Assembly (NCBI GenBank): GCA_013398955.1
Contig: VWPU01002055.1
Location: 62,001-126,000 of the forward strand
Direction of reading: 5' to 3'
DNA length: 64,000 nucleotides
Source of the DNA: Callaeas wilsoni
Lineage: Eukaryota > Chordata > Aves > Passeriformes > Callaeidae
In this document: piece after piece, positions 39,158 through 51,388 of the stretch
Position numbering within the stretch: the stretch's first letter is position 1
Layout of the letters: every line of letters starts with the position of its first letter
Program-made: the position numbers and the translations under genes
Notes under the pieces: model-generated
Databases searched by the model: none
The model's input: the letters and a program-made list of their open reading frames with translations, nothing else
Told to the model about the DNA's origin: nothing

Positions 39158-41910
39158 CTATGCATTTAGTAAACGCAACCGTTCTTTACATCTTTTGTGT
39201 TTAGTTCTTGTGGTGGAGACACTTATCTAAAGCAAGAATACAGTACTGATTTACCAACACTTAAGCATTACCTTTGCACTTGCTAATACAGAAATATCAG
39301 CAACAGTAAAATACAGGGATATGACATTGGTTTAATGTCTCAGCTAAGCTAAATTTGATCAATATGTGGGGTGGTCATGAATAAAATTTAATTGATGAGC
39401 TACTGGGAATATTATCTGCTAAAGTTAGCAAAATTTTTTTTTTTTTACAAAAGATGTTTTACAATATAAGTTTATCCCAGAAGTGATTTTTGCAGCAAAG
39501 CAATTTCTCTCCCAGTTTAAATCATGATGCTTCTTTAAATACTATATATTTTAAAATTATAATAATCCTGCAATGCTTTGCTATAATATGAATTATTGCA
39601 AAAAAAGAAAATCTTTGGTTTTTACAGCACAAAATATGCATAATCCCACATGTTCATATTTTTAAATTTTTTGAGTGGCCATAATTTTTGCATTATCTAG
39701 ATAGAGGGCAGACTTTGTAATATAAGACATAGAGCACTTTTTCAGAGAATTTATCAAAAAACATACATGAAATTGAGTCAAGAATTGAGTCTCACTTCCT
39801 TTGCGAAGTGGACAGTGGGTTATTACTACTTCCAAATACTTGCCACTGAGACCACAGGGCAAGCTGGCTTGCAATAGTGCTTACATAAAGTCAGCCCAAT
39901 AAAGATACACAGTTAGCATCCTGTAGAAAATCCTTAATACATAACTGTTCATGTGAAAAATGTTGATAAGATTAGTATTTTAAGCAGGAAGGTATTTTAA
40001 AAGGAGGACTGGAGAAATCGGATAGACTGAGAGGGAAGAGAGGACTGGTGTGGGGAAGTTTAGGGGGGAACAAAACAGTGGAGGATGGCTGAAACAAAAT
40101 ACTCTCCTGCCTGTTTGCTCCCACTTTGATTCCTCAATTACCCTTACTTCAACTCTATTCCACATACAAGTGAAATAGTAGTGACTAGAAGATCAATTGC
40201 AAATGTCACACTTCAAAACTGAAGAACCATCATGAGTCAAGAGAAATCTCATAAAATCTTACCAGTATAGGAGGTTTACTGGATTTCTTACAGAGGATAG
40301 AAAACCTATTTGCTCCAAAAGTCCTTCTAAAGAACATGATTTAGAAGAGGAATATCAAACAATGGAAAGGACACTGATAGTTCAGAGGAAAATATTTTGC
40401 TTTTTTCCAGCACCTAGGATGAGGGCAGCTAATGGGGGAAGCATGGTTGAAATATTACTGTTTTGAAGACTTAGATAAAGGGAATACTGTAGAGAGGGGG
40501 AACTCTTTTCTAAAACTTAGGGTGCACTAGTGCCTGTTGAGTTTTCCTCAATATTTGCAAGGAAATCGCTAGTAAATACATTGATCTATTAAATATGAGT
40601 GAAGAAAACAGTGTTGTGAATCATATCACCTGAAGTTAACTACACTAGTAAGGCTTTTTAGGTCAAGTGTCTACTTTTACAAAATACAGGTAGAAGTCAG
40701 AACAGTAAAAATCTAAGACAAAGGCAACTTTTTCATTGGGAGGAAAAAAACTTCATTTTCACAGAAGTTTGAATGCTATTATAATGTCTAGCAGCAGTCA
40801 TTGAGATTGGATAATAGATGATTTTGTAAAAGTAAGTTACATTAGGAGGAAAGGAATGTGGTTACTGACTTTAGGTCTATGTCCTTAAGCAGGCGAACAT
40901 AATCTCATCCTCAAAAGAAAAGTATGTGATGATAACATGTTTATTTATAGCAGTTAATGAGTTCTAAGGTCATGATCCTGATTTAAATTCTGTGAGTGAC
41001 AGGATAATAGAAATTCTTATTGCACTAAATGGATACCTAAATGTTTTGCATCAAGAGTATTATGTTCCTCCTCAGCCAAAATTAATTATGTAGTCTTACT
41101 TGAAAGAGAAATCATGTTAAAGTAGTTTAATTTCTCAAGAAAAAAATTAAAATTAAAAGATAACTTGATACACTTTATATACATATATCAAAATATTTTA
41201 TATGTTTTTTGTTTGGCTTTAAAGCACTTCTAAGAGACAGGCAGACATTCTAGCTGTAATATTAGTCTGAACTGAATTGAGAGACATGAAAACTTTGACT
41301 TGGTCTTGTCATGCCATGACACATGGAGCTATGACTTGTTTGTGGCATGCTATTGACCCAGGAAAAGCTTCCAATTTCTTATTGTCCAATATTAAACAGT
41401 AATCTGTTTTTTCTGTTGCCCCTTCGCATAAACTTGAAGTTTACCTTTTTCTTACAAGAGATGTGAAAGCACGAGAAAAAGAACAAAAAAAAAAAAAAAG
41501 GAAAGAAGGCGGTTAAAGTCTACTACTTAATTTTAACTTTTTTTTTTCCACTTTTATGACTCTATGGTAGTCCAATGAGATACTCAAGAGTTACATGTAA
41601 CATTCTCAGGGCACTAAGAAATATAATATAGCAACAGTTTTTGGCGTCAAGATGGCTAGCTAGAGATAACTGTAAGACCTATTATAATATTGTTAATTAA
41701 TTATAGTAAAATGTATGACTGATACATGCAGCTACAGTAGCACGAAATACCAGTGCTTTTCATTATAAAAAAAAATTTAATGAGGAAAAGTCTGCATCAT
41801 TTTTAGGAAACAGAGCTTAGAAGATGAGACTTGCAGTCCAGCAGAAGGCCACCTTCTATTTCAGACTAGAGGGAATTTTCCTGCAATCCCTTTCCCTATA
41901 ATGGAACACT

Positions 41911-41932
41911 GCTGCCATGGAGCTGCCATGGA
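41911..41932. repeat. 11-bp tandem duplication
   Basis: GCTGCCATGGA occurs twice in direct succession. It is too short to carry functional meaning alone. Confidence 0.8.
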
Positions 41933-44900
41933 GATTTTAAGCAAGTAGAAAGCCCAGGGTGATGGCAACTCCCACAACAGTTAGGCTGCCATAAGAAAAA
42001 ACAAACAGAAAAACCAAAATGGCAGTAAAATGCAGAAATCCTCCATGTATTAGTGAAAGCTTCACTATTGCAAGAAGTGTAAGCCTTTCTGCATGATCTT
42101 GGTATCATATGTGCTCCCACGGCACTTTTCCAGACAATTTAGCTCCTAATTTTTTATCTTTGGGAAAGAATGGCCATTTATCTTGACATCGTTTTTAACA
42201 TAAGTCAAACGAAAGCAAAATGCAAATTCAGGTGTTTGTTTAACAGCAAATTATTACATACAGTGAGGAAAGACCACACTTTTACGCTACTTGCATTGGG
42301 TATCTCTTGCTCCAGTATTTGGCAACCTGCAGAATTCCTGACTCCCACTCTCCAAGAATCTATTTTCCTGTTTCTGGTTGCATTTCTTTGAAGAGATTAG
42401 CTAAATAGCCAACTCTTTCATATATTTTCTTTCTGCTTCAATTGTGAGGAAGTTAGATTCATGTAGTCTCCTCAAACCTTATTTCTTCCTTAGGTATTTA
42501 GAAGGAGTTCTGCACCTGTGGATAATCATCATCTTTCTGGAAGTATGAAAGACTAAGTGCCATTTACTGTACTCAACTGTTAATGATTCCTTGACCCTTT
42601 AAATAGTATGATTTCTTTCTGTATACATTTCAGTATGAAGTATCTGTTCACATAAAGTTGTGAACTAAGTTGATATAAAACACTGAACATAAATATATAA
42701 GTTAAAATAATTTTATGAATGAACCTTTCTACTCACTCATGACAACTTTGGTCTGAAAATCCAACTGTACTGAAAAATATCTAAAACTTACTTTTAAGAC
42801 ATACTTCAGCAGACACTTCAACAGACACACAAATCTATTTGTAAGCACCTGTCATTTAGATTTTAATATTAGAGGCAGAACTTTGTTGTATTTTGAACTT
42901 AGCTATGATACCATCCTATTTTCTAAAATATATTCTAATTTACTAATTTATTTCACTATTGATCTGACTATAGTAAGTGAAATTCAGGAAAATGAAAAGA
43001 GCAACACAGAAGAATTTACACAGATCAATGCAGGTCAGATTACATAACAAACTCTTCTGAGAATTTTTTCAAAAACATTCAAAGGCTTCTTATCAAGTAT
43101 CATAGAAAACCTAGTGAAATCTGACCAGAAGATATCTGATAATAAAACAAGAGTGCCAACGCATGCTTCTTAAAGATGCTGTAGTAATTCTTTAGTTGTT
43201 TTTTTCCTTCAACTTCTTTAACATCTTCTTCTAGAATATTCTAGTTTTTAGATTCACAAATGTATTTTCTCTTGTATTCAATGGCACAAATTCAAAAAGA
43301 TAATTTCTTTTAAATTACTTCATTGCTGCTATACAAAATATGACATATGCAGAAATCTTTTACCTGTCTATAAGTAGGCAGAGTCTGTTGTGAAGGAAAT
43401 GGTGACCACCCTATCGTAATGCTATAAACTGTATACAATTAAAACAAAAATTCATGTGAGAATGATGACATTAACCTAATTGTGCTAATGAAGTAATAAA
43501 AAGATGAAAAGCTTTTTTAGCCAGTAATAACTCTGCATATTTCACCTCAAATAATTAATTGAAAAGCTGAATTGAATATGCGTAAAATCCTTAGAATATG
43601 ACTTCGCTTTTTTTTATGTTATAATACTGCATTTCAAGCATTAAATACAATTCCAGAGTAATTCTCCACAGTGTATCTTAAACAAATTTTTTCTATTTAG
43701 TATCACGCCAGTCTAACAATCTTAATAAATGAGAACATTTTTAAAAAACTGCTTTGCAGCTGAAACAGTCCTGTGTCCCAAGACAATACAGAGATACACA
43801 TAACTAAAATACTTATCGAGAAATCAAGAAGTGAGAAACTAGAAGGAAACCATATATTCTCTAATGCATTTTACCTGCTGCAGACGTCAGTGTTATCATC
43901 AGCAGGCTCAGATGCCAGACTAGACACAAGTGATGGGCCCTGAATCAATACAGTGCCATTTACTTTGCAATTACTGACTTAGAAAGCACTGGTGCAAAAT
44001 TTCAATATTAGGTCAATATACTAAATGTCTGTATTTTGATCCATGTTGTGTTAGCTCAAATGAAGAAATATATTGTAAGCTGCTTCTTCAGATGAGTTAC
44101 TAAGTATATGCAGAGATTATTATTATTATTAAAAGATGCACAAGTGCAAGAACTACAATAGCGCATCCAAACCCTAGATCTTTATACTTATACAAAATAA
44201 GAAGAAACTTAATCCTTTTTAATGAAACAAACATTATTTTTTTAAATTATATTTTTGCACTTCTTTATTATGTCTAGGTGAATTTTTAAAATTTCATAAA
44301 TTTTTTTAGAAGTGAAGGCAGGTTGTATATAAACAGTGACTTCCAAATTACAGTATTACAGGTATTTATAAAAAGATAGACATTATAGTATGAGCACATA
44401 TAAAAATACATAATTATTGCAAACGCATGGGCTTTGAAAACAAATGTAGTAGGTATAACATTAATTCCATGACACAAACTTAACTATTTAGGGTTAATGA
44501 TACTTTAAACCAAAAATTCTATGGTGATTAAAATATTTCTTCTGTTGACGCACTATTAAATATTATATACTTTATTAAGTGGAGTTTCTCTGTCTTTTTA
44601 AAATGTGGGGTTTTTTTTTAAACTAGCAGAGAAGGTTGTTTCAATATGAGATTTCCAGATTCAGCACTTTGATTTTAGTATGGAATCCAGCCAGTTTCCA
44701 AAATCAAATACCAAGCACACCCTTTGACAGTTTGCGTCTTAGCCCTAGTTAATGGTGCTCTGCCAGCTTCGCCAGCTGAGAATCTGCATTGAACTTTACA
44801 TACTTTCACTGAATGAAATTAAGGTTCAAAACTTATGTCATTTCCCACTAAACTATTCTGAATGAATAGTGCCACCTGCTGAAGCCCCAACTCACCAAAT

Positions 44901-47900
44901 ACTTTACTGTAAACATAAGTTCTGAGTTTAGTTGCTCTAAGTGCTTTACTGATTTAAGGCCAGAATTGCAATTATCATTCCCAGAAACACTCTCATGTTC
45001 AAAAGAAACCTCTCTTCAAGTGACAGCTTTGCTATTCCTTCTTAGTTTCATAGCATGATAGCTGCCTCACAGGCTAGCCGTGAAAAAAACAAAGTCCAAC
45101 CGGTTTCCTGTTATGTGATTCTGTCCTTGGGCAAAAGCATCATGGGTATCTGCAATTCATATATGGCCGTGTCCCTAATTTACATATTCAGCTGTCCTAA
45201 AACATTCAGATATCAGCTACATCAGAGGAAAATTCTTAATTGCCATTTTGGCAAGGTGATCTAAGCAACAATATATATTTGCATACAGTGTCAGTCTAAT
45301 GCACTTTTAAAATGCTTTCTGTGTCTAGTAGTCTCATTTTTAAATAAATTAGGAGGATGGTGTTTTGGGCAAGTATAGGTCTATTTCCTACTTCAATCAA
45401 ATGGCCAGCTCGTTGGCAATTCACACATGCCTGTAATAATTCGCTTTTGGTTATGGTAGTTCTGAAGGAAAAGATGGACATTATGAAGATGAAGCAAATT
45501 CCTTCACCTTTCAGCACACTAACAAGTGAAGGCTACACTTGCAGAAAATGGAACTTCTGTCATCACTTTCCTGCTGACGTACGTTGAATCTTTGCTAAAA
45601 ATAAAGCAAAAGTTGTTCTGTGGGAATTACTCAAAAGGAAAGTTTGGGTTTGAAGGCAATGTGATAAATGTACTAAGATAGCTTCCCTTGTTTCTAGCCA
45701 CAAAAGTGAGTGCAACTTGAAATCTAACTATTTGAATCTCTAAGCAGTTGTTAGGATAACAATAGATACCAAACATCTTTCTGCATACGTATTTCAAACT
45801 CTCCACAGAAAACTCAGAAACTATGTTTCAAAAAACTCCACAGAGTGTTCAGAAAGAATAAATATAGATTAACCATTCGAAATGTCTCGCTAAATTGATT
45901 TCTCTCATTCAATCTTTAGAACTCATAACAAATAAAAATGCAATTATCAGGTTTATTCATGTTATTGAAGTTCAGAAAATTCATAGATGAACGGGGTTTT
46001 GACAGGGCAACAACCATTGCTTTAGTGAAATTTCCTATCAGGAAATTAATTTAGCTTCTTTACTGTGTGAATACATATGAACCCACCAGGAAAATGGTGT
46101 TAGAGAGCAATAAGTACAAGTGTCAATCAAGAAAATAAAGCAAAAGAGATTTCAGCAAGGGTTTGAAATGCAAAGGTCTTAACTGCAGGAATTACTGTGA
46201 CATTTCTCAGCACAAGTAAGACCAGATCCATAAAAAGAGTTACGGACACAACTACTGCATTGAACTTCTGAAGAATTGCTGAATTAGGAATTCAATGTTC
46301 ACTTGCAATTTGTGCCCTGTAGTTTTCTTGAAAACATCTTTTGTGCCCTGCAGAATGAAAAAGTTGATCAGAACAATGCAGTAGATTAACTTCATATGAG
46401 TTGTATTTCTCAAGAATGCAATACCCATGAAGTAATTTTTAAAAAAAGTCCACGAATTATCAGGAGGAATCTGAAATTTTACACAGCTGTGTAAACCCAA
46501 GCCATTAATAATAACAAGAAACCTCTTATTTCCAGGAGCAATGTTACAAACTGTATGAACAAAAAGGCAGCATTTAATCAGTGAAGTGCTAGCTTACAGG
46601 AAGATGTGTAGTTTTACTTGAGTTAAAGAATGAAAGGATAAAAATAATAGACAATGGATGGATGAATGGATGGAGATACTTGTGTAAATTTTCTCTATGG
46701 ATTTTAGCTTTATATTACAGCAATAAATTTTATAACAGTTTTTCTCTAAAAGTATAAGGTGTAGATCATAAAATCCCCTTTATTTTTTCCCTGGAACTCT
46801 ATGCCTGATCTCTATCTGGGGAAAGAGTTACAAATCTAATTCTTATTCTAACAAAACAATGATATAAAAACAGAAAAAAAAAACCCTATAAAAGTGCATG
46901 TCACATGTTTGTGCACATTCTTTTCCATTTTTGTGGTATATTTGCACCAACAGTCAATGTTTACAGCACCCTTAAAAGAGAAGGATTTTATTTTGCTTTT
47001 GTGTAAGAGTCTCACTGAGAGTATTACTGAAAACTAACAAAACTTTATTTTTGCTCAGAGCTAATGAAGCAATTTTTTGCATTTTGACTTTGGACTTCAT
47101 TAACTTACTATTATGTCTGAATTGATTCTGGAGAAAAATAAGTAGACAGTTTGTATTTTTGACTAACATGTTTACTGTGCTGATTTGTACACAATATTTA
47201 GAAAAGCAGACTACAATAGACTTAGCAAAGAGAAGGTGCCTGGCTCCATAAGAACATTTACTTTTCTGTATTGTTTTTGTTAGAACATGGACCTTTTGTG
47301 AATGTAAGATTATTACTGAAAATCAAAGTGCATTTATTTTGATCTTGACAATTGTCAACTGTATGTTGAGTCAATGGCCTGTAAATGATGCAAAATTCTG
47401 CTTCTCAGCAAGGACTTTCAAAAAGTATTTAATAAGGGAAGACTTGGACATGATCCTATTTTTTTGTTCACACAACTTGTAATGTTAATTTGGTACTTTG
47501 TTAAATATTTACCACATAGGGAGGAATAACTACTGTAAAGAAAGTAATATGTTTAAGAAAATATAAACCACAAAATAAAAGTGAAAAAAACAAAGCCCTC
47601 AGTCCACATAAGTAATTTAAATTGCAATAAATGAAAGCACCTGTATGTCCATATTTTCTCACCCAAGGAACAGATGCTATATAAACTTGAAAACTTCATG
47701 TGCTTCTGAAAATGAGTTTTGTAGTATCTGCATCTAGTTTTCCAGGGTGCATAGTGTCATAAATAGACCATACAAATTTTAAAGTATATTTCTACTGTAC
47801 ACGAACAACTCTGTAGGCAAAGACACAAAAAAATGAACCATACTTTTTTGCATAAGACAGTAAGATAATTTATTGAACTAATCACACAGGGGAAAAAGAA

Positions 47901-48356
47901 AAACCAAAACATTAAAAAGAGAAATTAAGGAATGTCAGAGATTACTTCACAGGAGTATTAATAGGTGACAAGACAGATATTCGCAAGATACAATTATCAG
48001 TCTTGATAATAGTTTGACATTCTGATAAAAAGTATCAGTGAACACACCAAGGGAAACTGCACTGACAGAAGTGCTTTGGAGCCAAGGATCCCACTGAGGA
48101 AGAGGCAAGCTTTCCCACCTAGCAAGACCTTGATATTGGAGCAGAAAGAAGTTCCCCAGCCCCCCATCCCAAAAGGGAGGCAGTGGAGCCCTGACTCGAC
48201 AGGCAGCTCTGACTCAGGTGGCGCCAGCAGGGACGGAGCCCACCAACATCCATAGGAGACCTGCCTCCAAAGAGTGTGAGGGACTGAGAGTGGGGTGAGC
48301 AGGAAGGGCAAGGAGGGTCAGCTGGTGGTCACTGCCCTCACCAAGACAGCTCAGGT

Positions 48357-49170
48357 GTGCTCTCCACTCAGGCAAAAGTTCCTTCCTCTGCAAACACCAG
48401 AAAGGATCTGGTGACCCAGATGGAGCACCCACAAAAGCATGCAGTGGTCCAGGTCTCAGGCTCTAGGGAGTGCCAGAACCTAGTGCTGCTCCCAGAGGGC
48501 AGCAGGGACAACATCATCAACAACAACATGAGGTGTCATCAGGATGATAATCTGCTCATCCTAGTGGTGGAGCTGAGAGATGAAGTGGAAAGACTACAAA
48601 GTACTGGTAACTCTGAGGAGTAAATTGACTGGTGGAACCAGTCATCACAAGCTTCTCAATTAACAAAAAAAGAAGAGTAGTAGTTATTTGAGATTCCCTT
48701 TTGAGAGGTCTGATATGCTCACTGAACCCAGCACACAGGAGGTGTGTTAGCCCCCTGGAGCCCAGGTAAGGGACACCACGAAGAAACTTCCCAGCCCGGT
48801 ACAGCCCACTGATTATTACCCTCTACTGGTTTTCCAGGTAGGAAGAAAAGAGGTCCCAACATGAAGGCTGAAAACAACCAAGAGGGACGTCAAGAGTCTT
48901 GGAACAACTGGTCAAGGGATGGGAAGGAAAAGTTGTGTTCTCTTCTGTCTTGCCGGTTGCAGGGAATGATGTGGCAAGAAACAGGAGGAGCATGCAGATG
49001 AACTTCTGGCTTCAACACTGGCATTGCCGGCAGAATTTTATGTTTTTGATAATGGGTCAGTTTATACAAGACCAAGCCTGCTGGCAACAAACAGAGTCCA
49101 CCTGTGTTAAAGTGGAAAAAGGATTTTAGCTCAGGAATTAGCATGGCTCATTGAGAGAGCTTTAAACTAG
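48357..49170 (+). pseudogene. Relic CR1 ORF1 (coiled coil plus SGNH-hydrolase-like domain)
   Basis: CR1 ORF1 in amniotes encodes an RNA-binding/coiled-coil protein with a C-terminal esterase-like (SGNH) domain. Here the coiled-coil-like part is at 48520-48620 (LLILVVELRDEVERLQ). Block I of the SGNH domain is at 48680-48709, read VVI-stop-DSLLRG, where the expected glycine of GDS is a TGA stop. A following stretch at about 48760-48840 gives PTDYYPLLVFQV. Then an open piece at 48899-49050 gives KVVFSSVLPVAGN and the region around FWLQHWHCRQNF. The end near 49100-49170 reads, after a frame change, LAWLIERALN and a stop, as in intact ORF1. At least one stop and two frameshifts break it. Confidence 0.75.
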
Positions 49171-49289
49171 ATTGAACGGTGCAAAGGGACAAAACCAGGC
49201 TTGCCAGTGATAAGCAATAGGAGACCACAATAAAACTTGAAGAACTGAGCTCTACTGAGATCCTTCAATCTGTTCCAGTAGGTTTCGGC

Positions 49290-49800
49290 TAGAAAGAATG
49301 TCAACTGAGATGTTTCTATACTAATGCAAGCAGCATGAGGAACAAAGAAGAGAGGCTTGAAGCTTTGGCCCAGCCCCAGAGCCCACTCACTGGCATAAGT
49401 GAAGCCTGGTGGGATGAATCCTGTGACACAACTGCCATATTGGATGGTTACAGGCCCTTCAGGAGGGATAGGCAGAGGAGGTGAGACAGGGAGTGGTGGT
49501 GTATGTAATGGAAGGGCTGGAATTTATGGAGGTTACTGTTGGAAAAGCCACCCACAGTTGAGAGCCTCTGGATAAGAGTGTACGCATTAACCGGAGAATG
49601 GATGTACACGCAAACCAGGGAATGAGATGCTGGAGAGAAGTGCTGTGGAAAGGGACCTGGGGGTTCTGGTTGACAGCAAGCTAAATCTGAGTCAGCAGTG
49701 CCCTGGCAGCCAGGAGGGCCAGCCACGTCCTGGGGGGCATCAGGCACAGCACTGCCAGCCAATCGAAGGAGATTGGCCCACTCTGCTCAAATACTATGGG
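49290..49800 (+). pseudogene. Relic CR1 ORF2 (endonuclease start fused to C-terminal end)
   Basis: From about 49311 the translation gives CLYTNASSMRNKEERLEAL, then EAWWDES and DGYRPFRRDRQ, which match the N-terminal block of the CR1 apurinic-type endonuclease (family pattern NARSMxNKxxELE, ETWWDES, GYxLFRRDRxGR). After about 49600 the sequence changes abruptly to RDLGVLVDSKLNLSQQC, which belongs near the C terminus of ORF2. All RT catalytic motifs are absent. The junction lies around 49590-49620. Confidence 0.8.
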
Positions 49801-50295
49801 CAGTTTTGAGTGCCACAATATAAGAATGATATTTAGCCATTAGAGTTCATTCGAAGGAGGACTATGAAGATGGCGAAGGGTCTAGAGGGGAAGCCATACA
49901 GGAGCAACTGAGGTCATTTGGCTTGTTCAGTCTGGAGGAGATTGAGGGGAAACTGTAATAGAATTTACAACTTTCTCACCAGAGTAAGTGGAGGGGCAGG
50001 CACAAATCTCTTCTCTGTGGTGCCCAGTGACAGGACCCAAGGGAATGACCTGAAGCTGTGTCAGGGGTGGTTTAAGTTGGATATTAAGAAAAGGTTCTTC
50101 ACTCAGGGGCTGAACACTGGAACAGACTCCCCAGTGGGGTGGTCAGAGCACCAAGCCTGACAGAGTTCAAGAAGTGTTTGGACGATGCTTTCAGGCATGT
50201 GGTACGACTCTTGTGCCTGTCCTGTGCAAGGTGAGGAACTGGACTACAATCATCCTTGTGGGTCCCTTCCAACTAAGGATATTCTATGATTCTAC

Positions 50296-51388
50296 AAAAA
50301 CTGATGATCTGTATTTAAATTCAAAACTAATGGATCTGTTAAAGTGTCTGATACTGTCTGTAATAGAGTGCAATGGATATGAGTATGATAGAAATCATCC
50401 TGATGTGTTTCATGTATTTGAAATTTCATTATCAGAGATACTAAAGTAGCTTACACACAACTGAGACAAACCAACATTTCCGGATATAGATCATCTAAAC
50501 ACAATTATCAGTTTCTTATACTCTACCAGTGTGTACACTTTTCCAAATTTTTTGGTAAAAAATAATTGTTTCATGCTCTAAAATGCCTCACATTATTTCA
50601 GTGATTATTTGAAATCTTTCTTGAAAACTTCAGTTCATGTCTCTTGAGTTTTACATCAGCCTTTTCCAGTTTCATAAAATCTTCAGTTACCCATCACAAG
50701 AGGAACATTGGTGGGATAATGCAGTTGCCATGGTTCCTGTGCAAAGAAGGGAGTCTGCCCCTCACTCTACTGTTCAGGCAAATAGCAGAGATTTCTGCAT
50801 CTCTCTTCTAAACTACAAGAAAATTATACCAATGTCTCACTGTATTATATAAAAAAATACAAAAGCAAATACCTTTTTACTGTTAGTAACATCTAACTAA
50901 TACTCAGTGTGGTTTTCTCAGAAATTGGAAGACAAAATGTGTAAGATGAACGGCAGCTAAAGGCATAAAACTATTATTCTTCAAAGACTTAAGTGTAATT
51001 TCAGAAAAAACTTCTGGATTCAGAAAATAAGAACATAGATATCAGGAATGGATTGAATAGCTTCAAAGGTTAAGTGTAAGATCAGAAATAAAAGCAGAAA
51101 GTGAATTCATGGGCAAAATTTCAAACTGGAAAAAGCAATTTTCAACTCAAATCTGCATTGCTGCTGACAGATTCAAAGTACAAAGGTACATTCAATTTAT
51201 AAATGACATCATTTTAATTCCAATAACTTTAAGATATTTCAACTGCTTTAAAAACCAGGTAGATTAATGATCTTAATATGAATTGCAGCAACACAAAATG
51301 TGTTTATTTAGCAAAACACATATATATTTGTTTCCTGCCTTAGTTTTCAGTATTGTTCTCATCACCTGTTTAAACAGTATAATTACAC
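50296..51388. other. Unique AT-rich spacer between CR1 and LTR
   Basis: No gene or recognised repeat. Open frames at 50174-50449 and 50637-50852 are short and carry no recognisable domain; the first begins inside the CR1 3' end. Confidence 0.55.

Larger units (their letters stand above)
28557..48044. other. Long unique AT-rich non-coding region (gene desert)
   Basis: Nearly 20 kb without a gene or recognisable mobile element. It holds scattered short open frames (60-93 codons) without domains, an AT-rich low-complexity tract at 29080-29166, a juxtaposed splice-site-like motif at 39140-39157, an 11-bp tandem duplication at 41911-41932, and a slightly less AT-rich complex stretch at about 44690-44900. 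A/T homopolymers occur at 39427-39446 and 41485-41502. Old, highly diverged repeats could be hidden here beyond what can be seen by eye. Confidence 0.55.
48045..50295 (+). mobile_element. CR1 LINE with 5' part and ORF1 retained, ORF2 centre deleted
   Basis: This is the most complete retrotransposon in the window. In order it shows a GC-richer 5' portion (from about 48045, limit approximate), an ORF1 relic (about 48357-49170), the start of the ORF2 endonuclease (about 49290-49560), the C-terminal end of ORF2 (about 49618-49800, motif DLGVLVDSKLNLSQQC) and the CR1 3' end, finishing with the octamer tail ATTCTATGATTCTAC at 50281-50295. Most of the endonuclease and the entire catalytic RT (some 2 kb or more compared with a full CR1) are missing. 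Since CR1 copies are normally truncated from the 5' side, a preserved 5' portion joined to an intact 3' end points to an internal deletion. Stops and frameshifts show it is inactive. Confidence 0.9.

Noticed and set aside
46650..46675. Short TGGA/TGAA microsatellite-like run
   Set aside because: Only about five imperfect units; ordinary.
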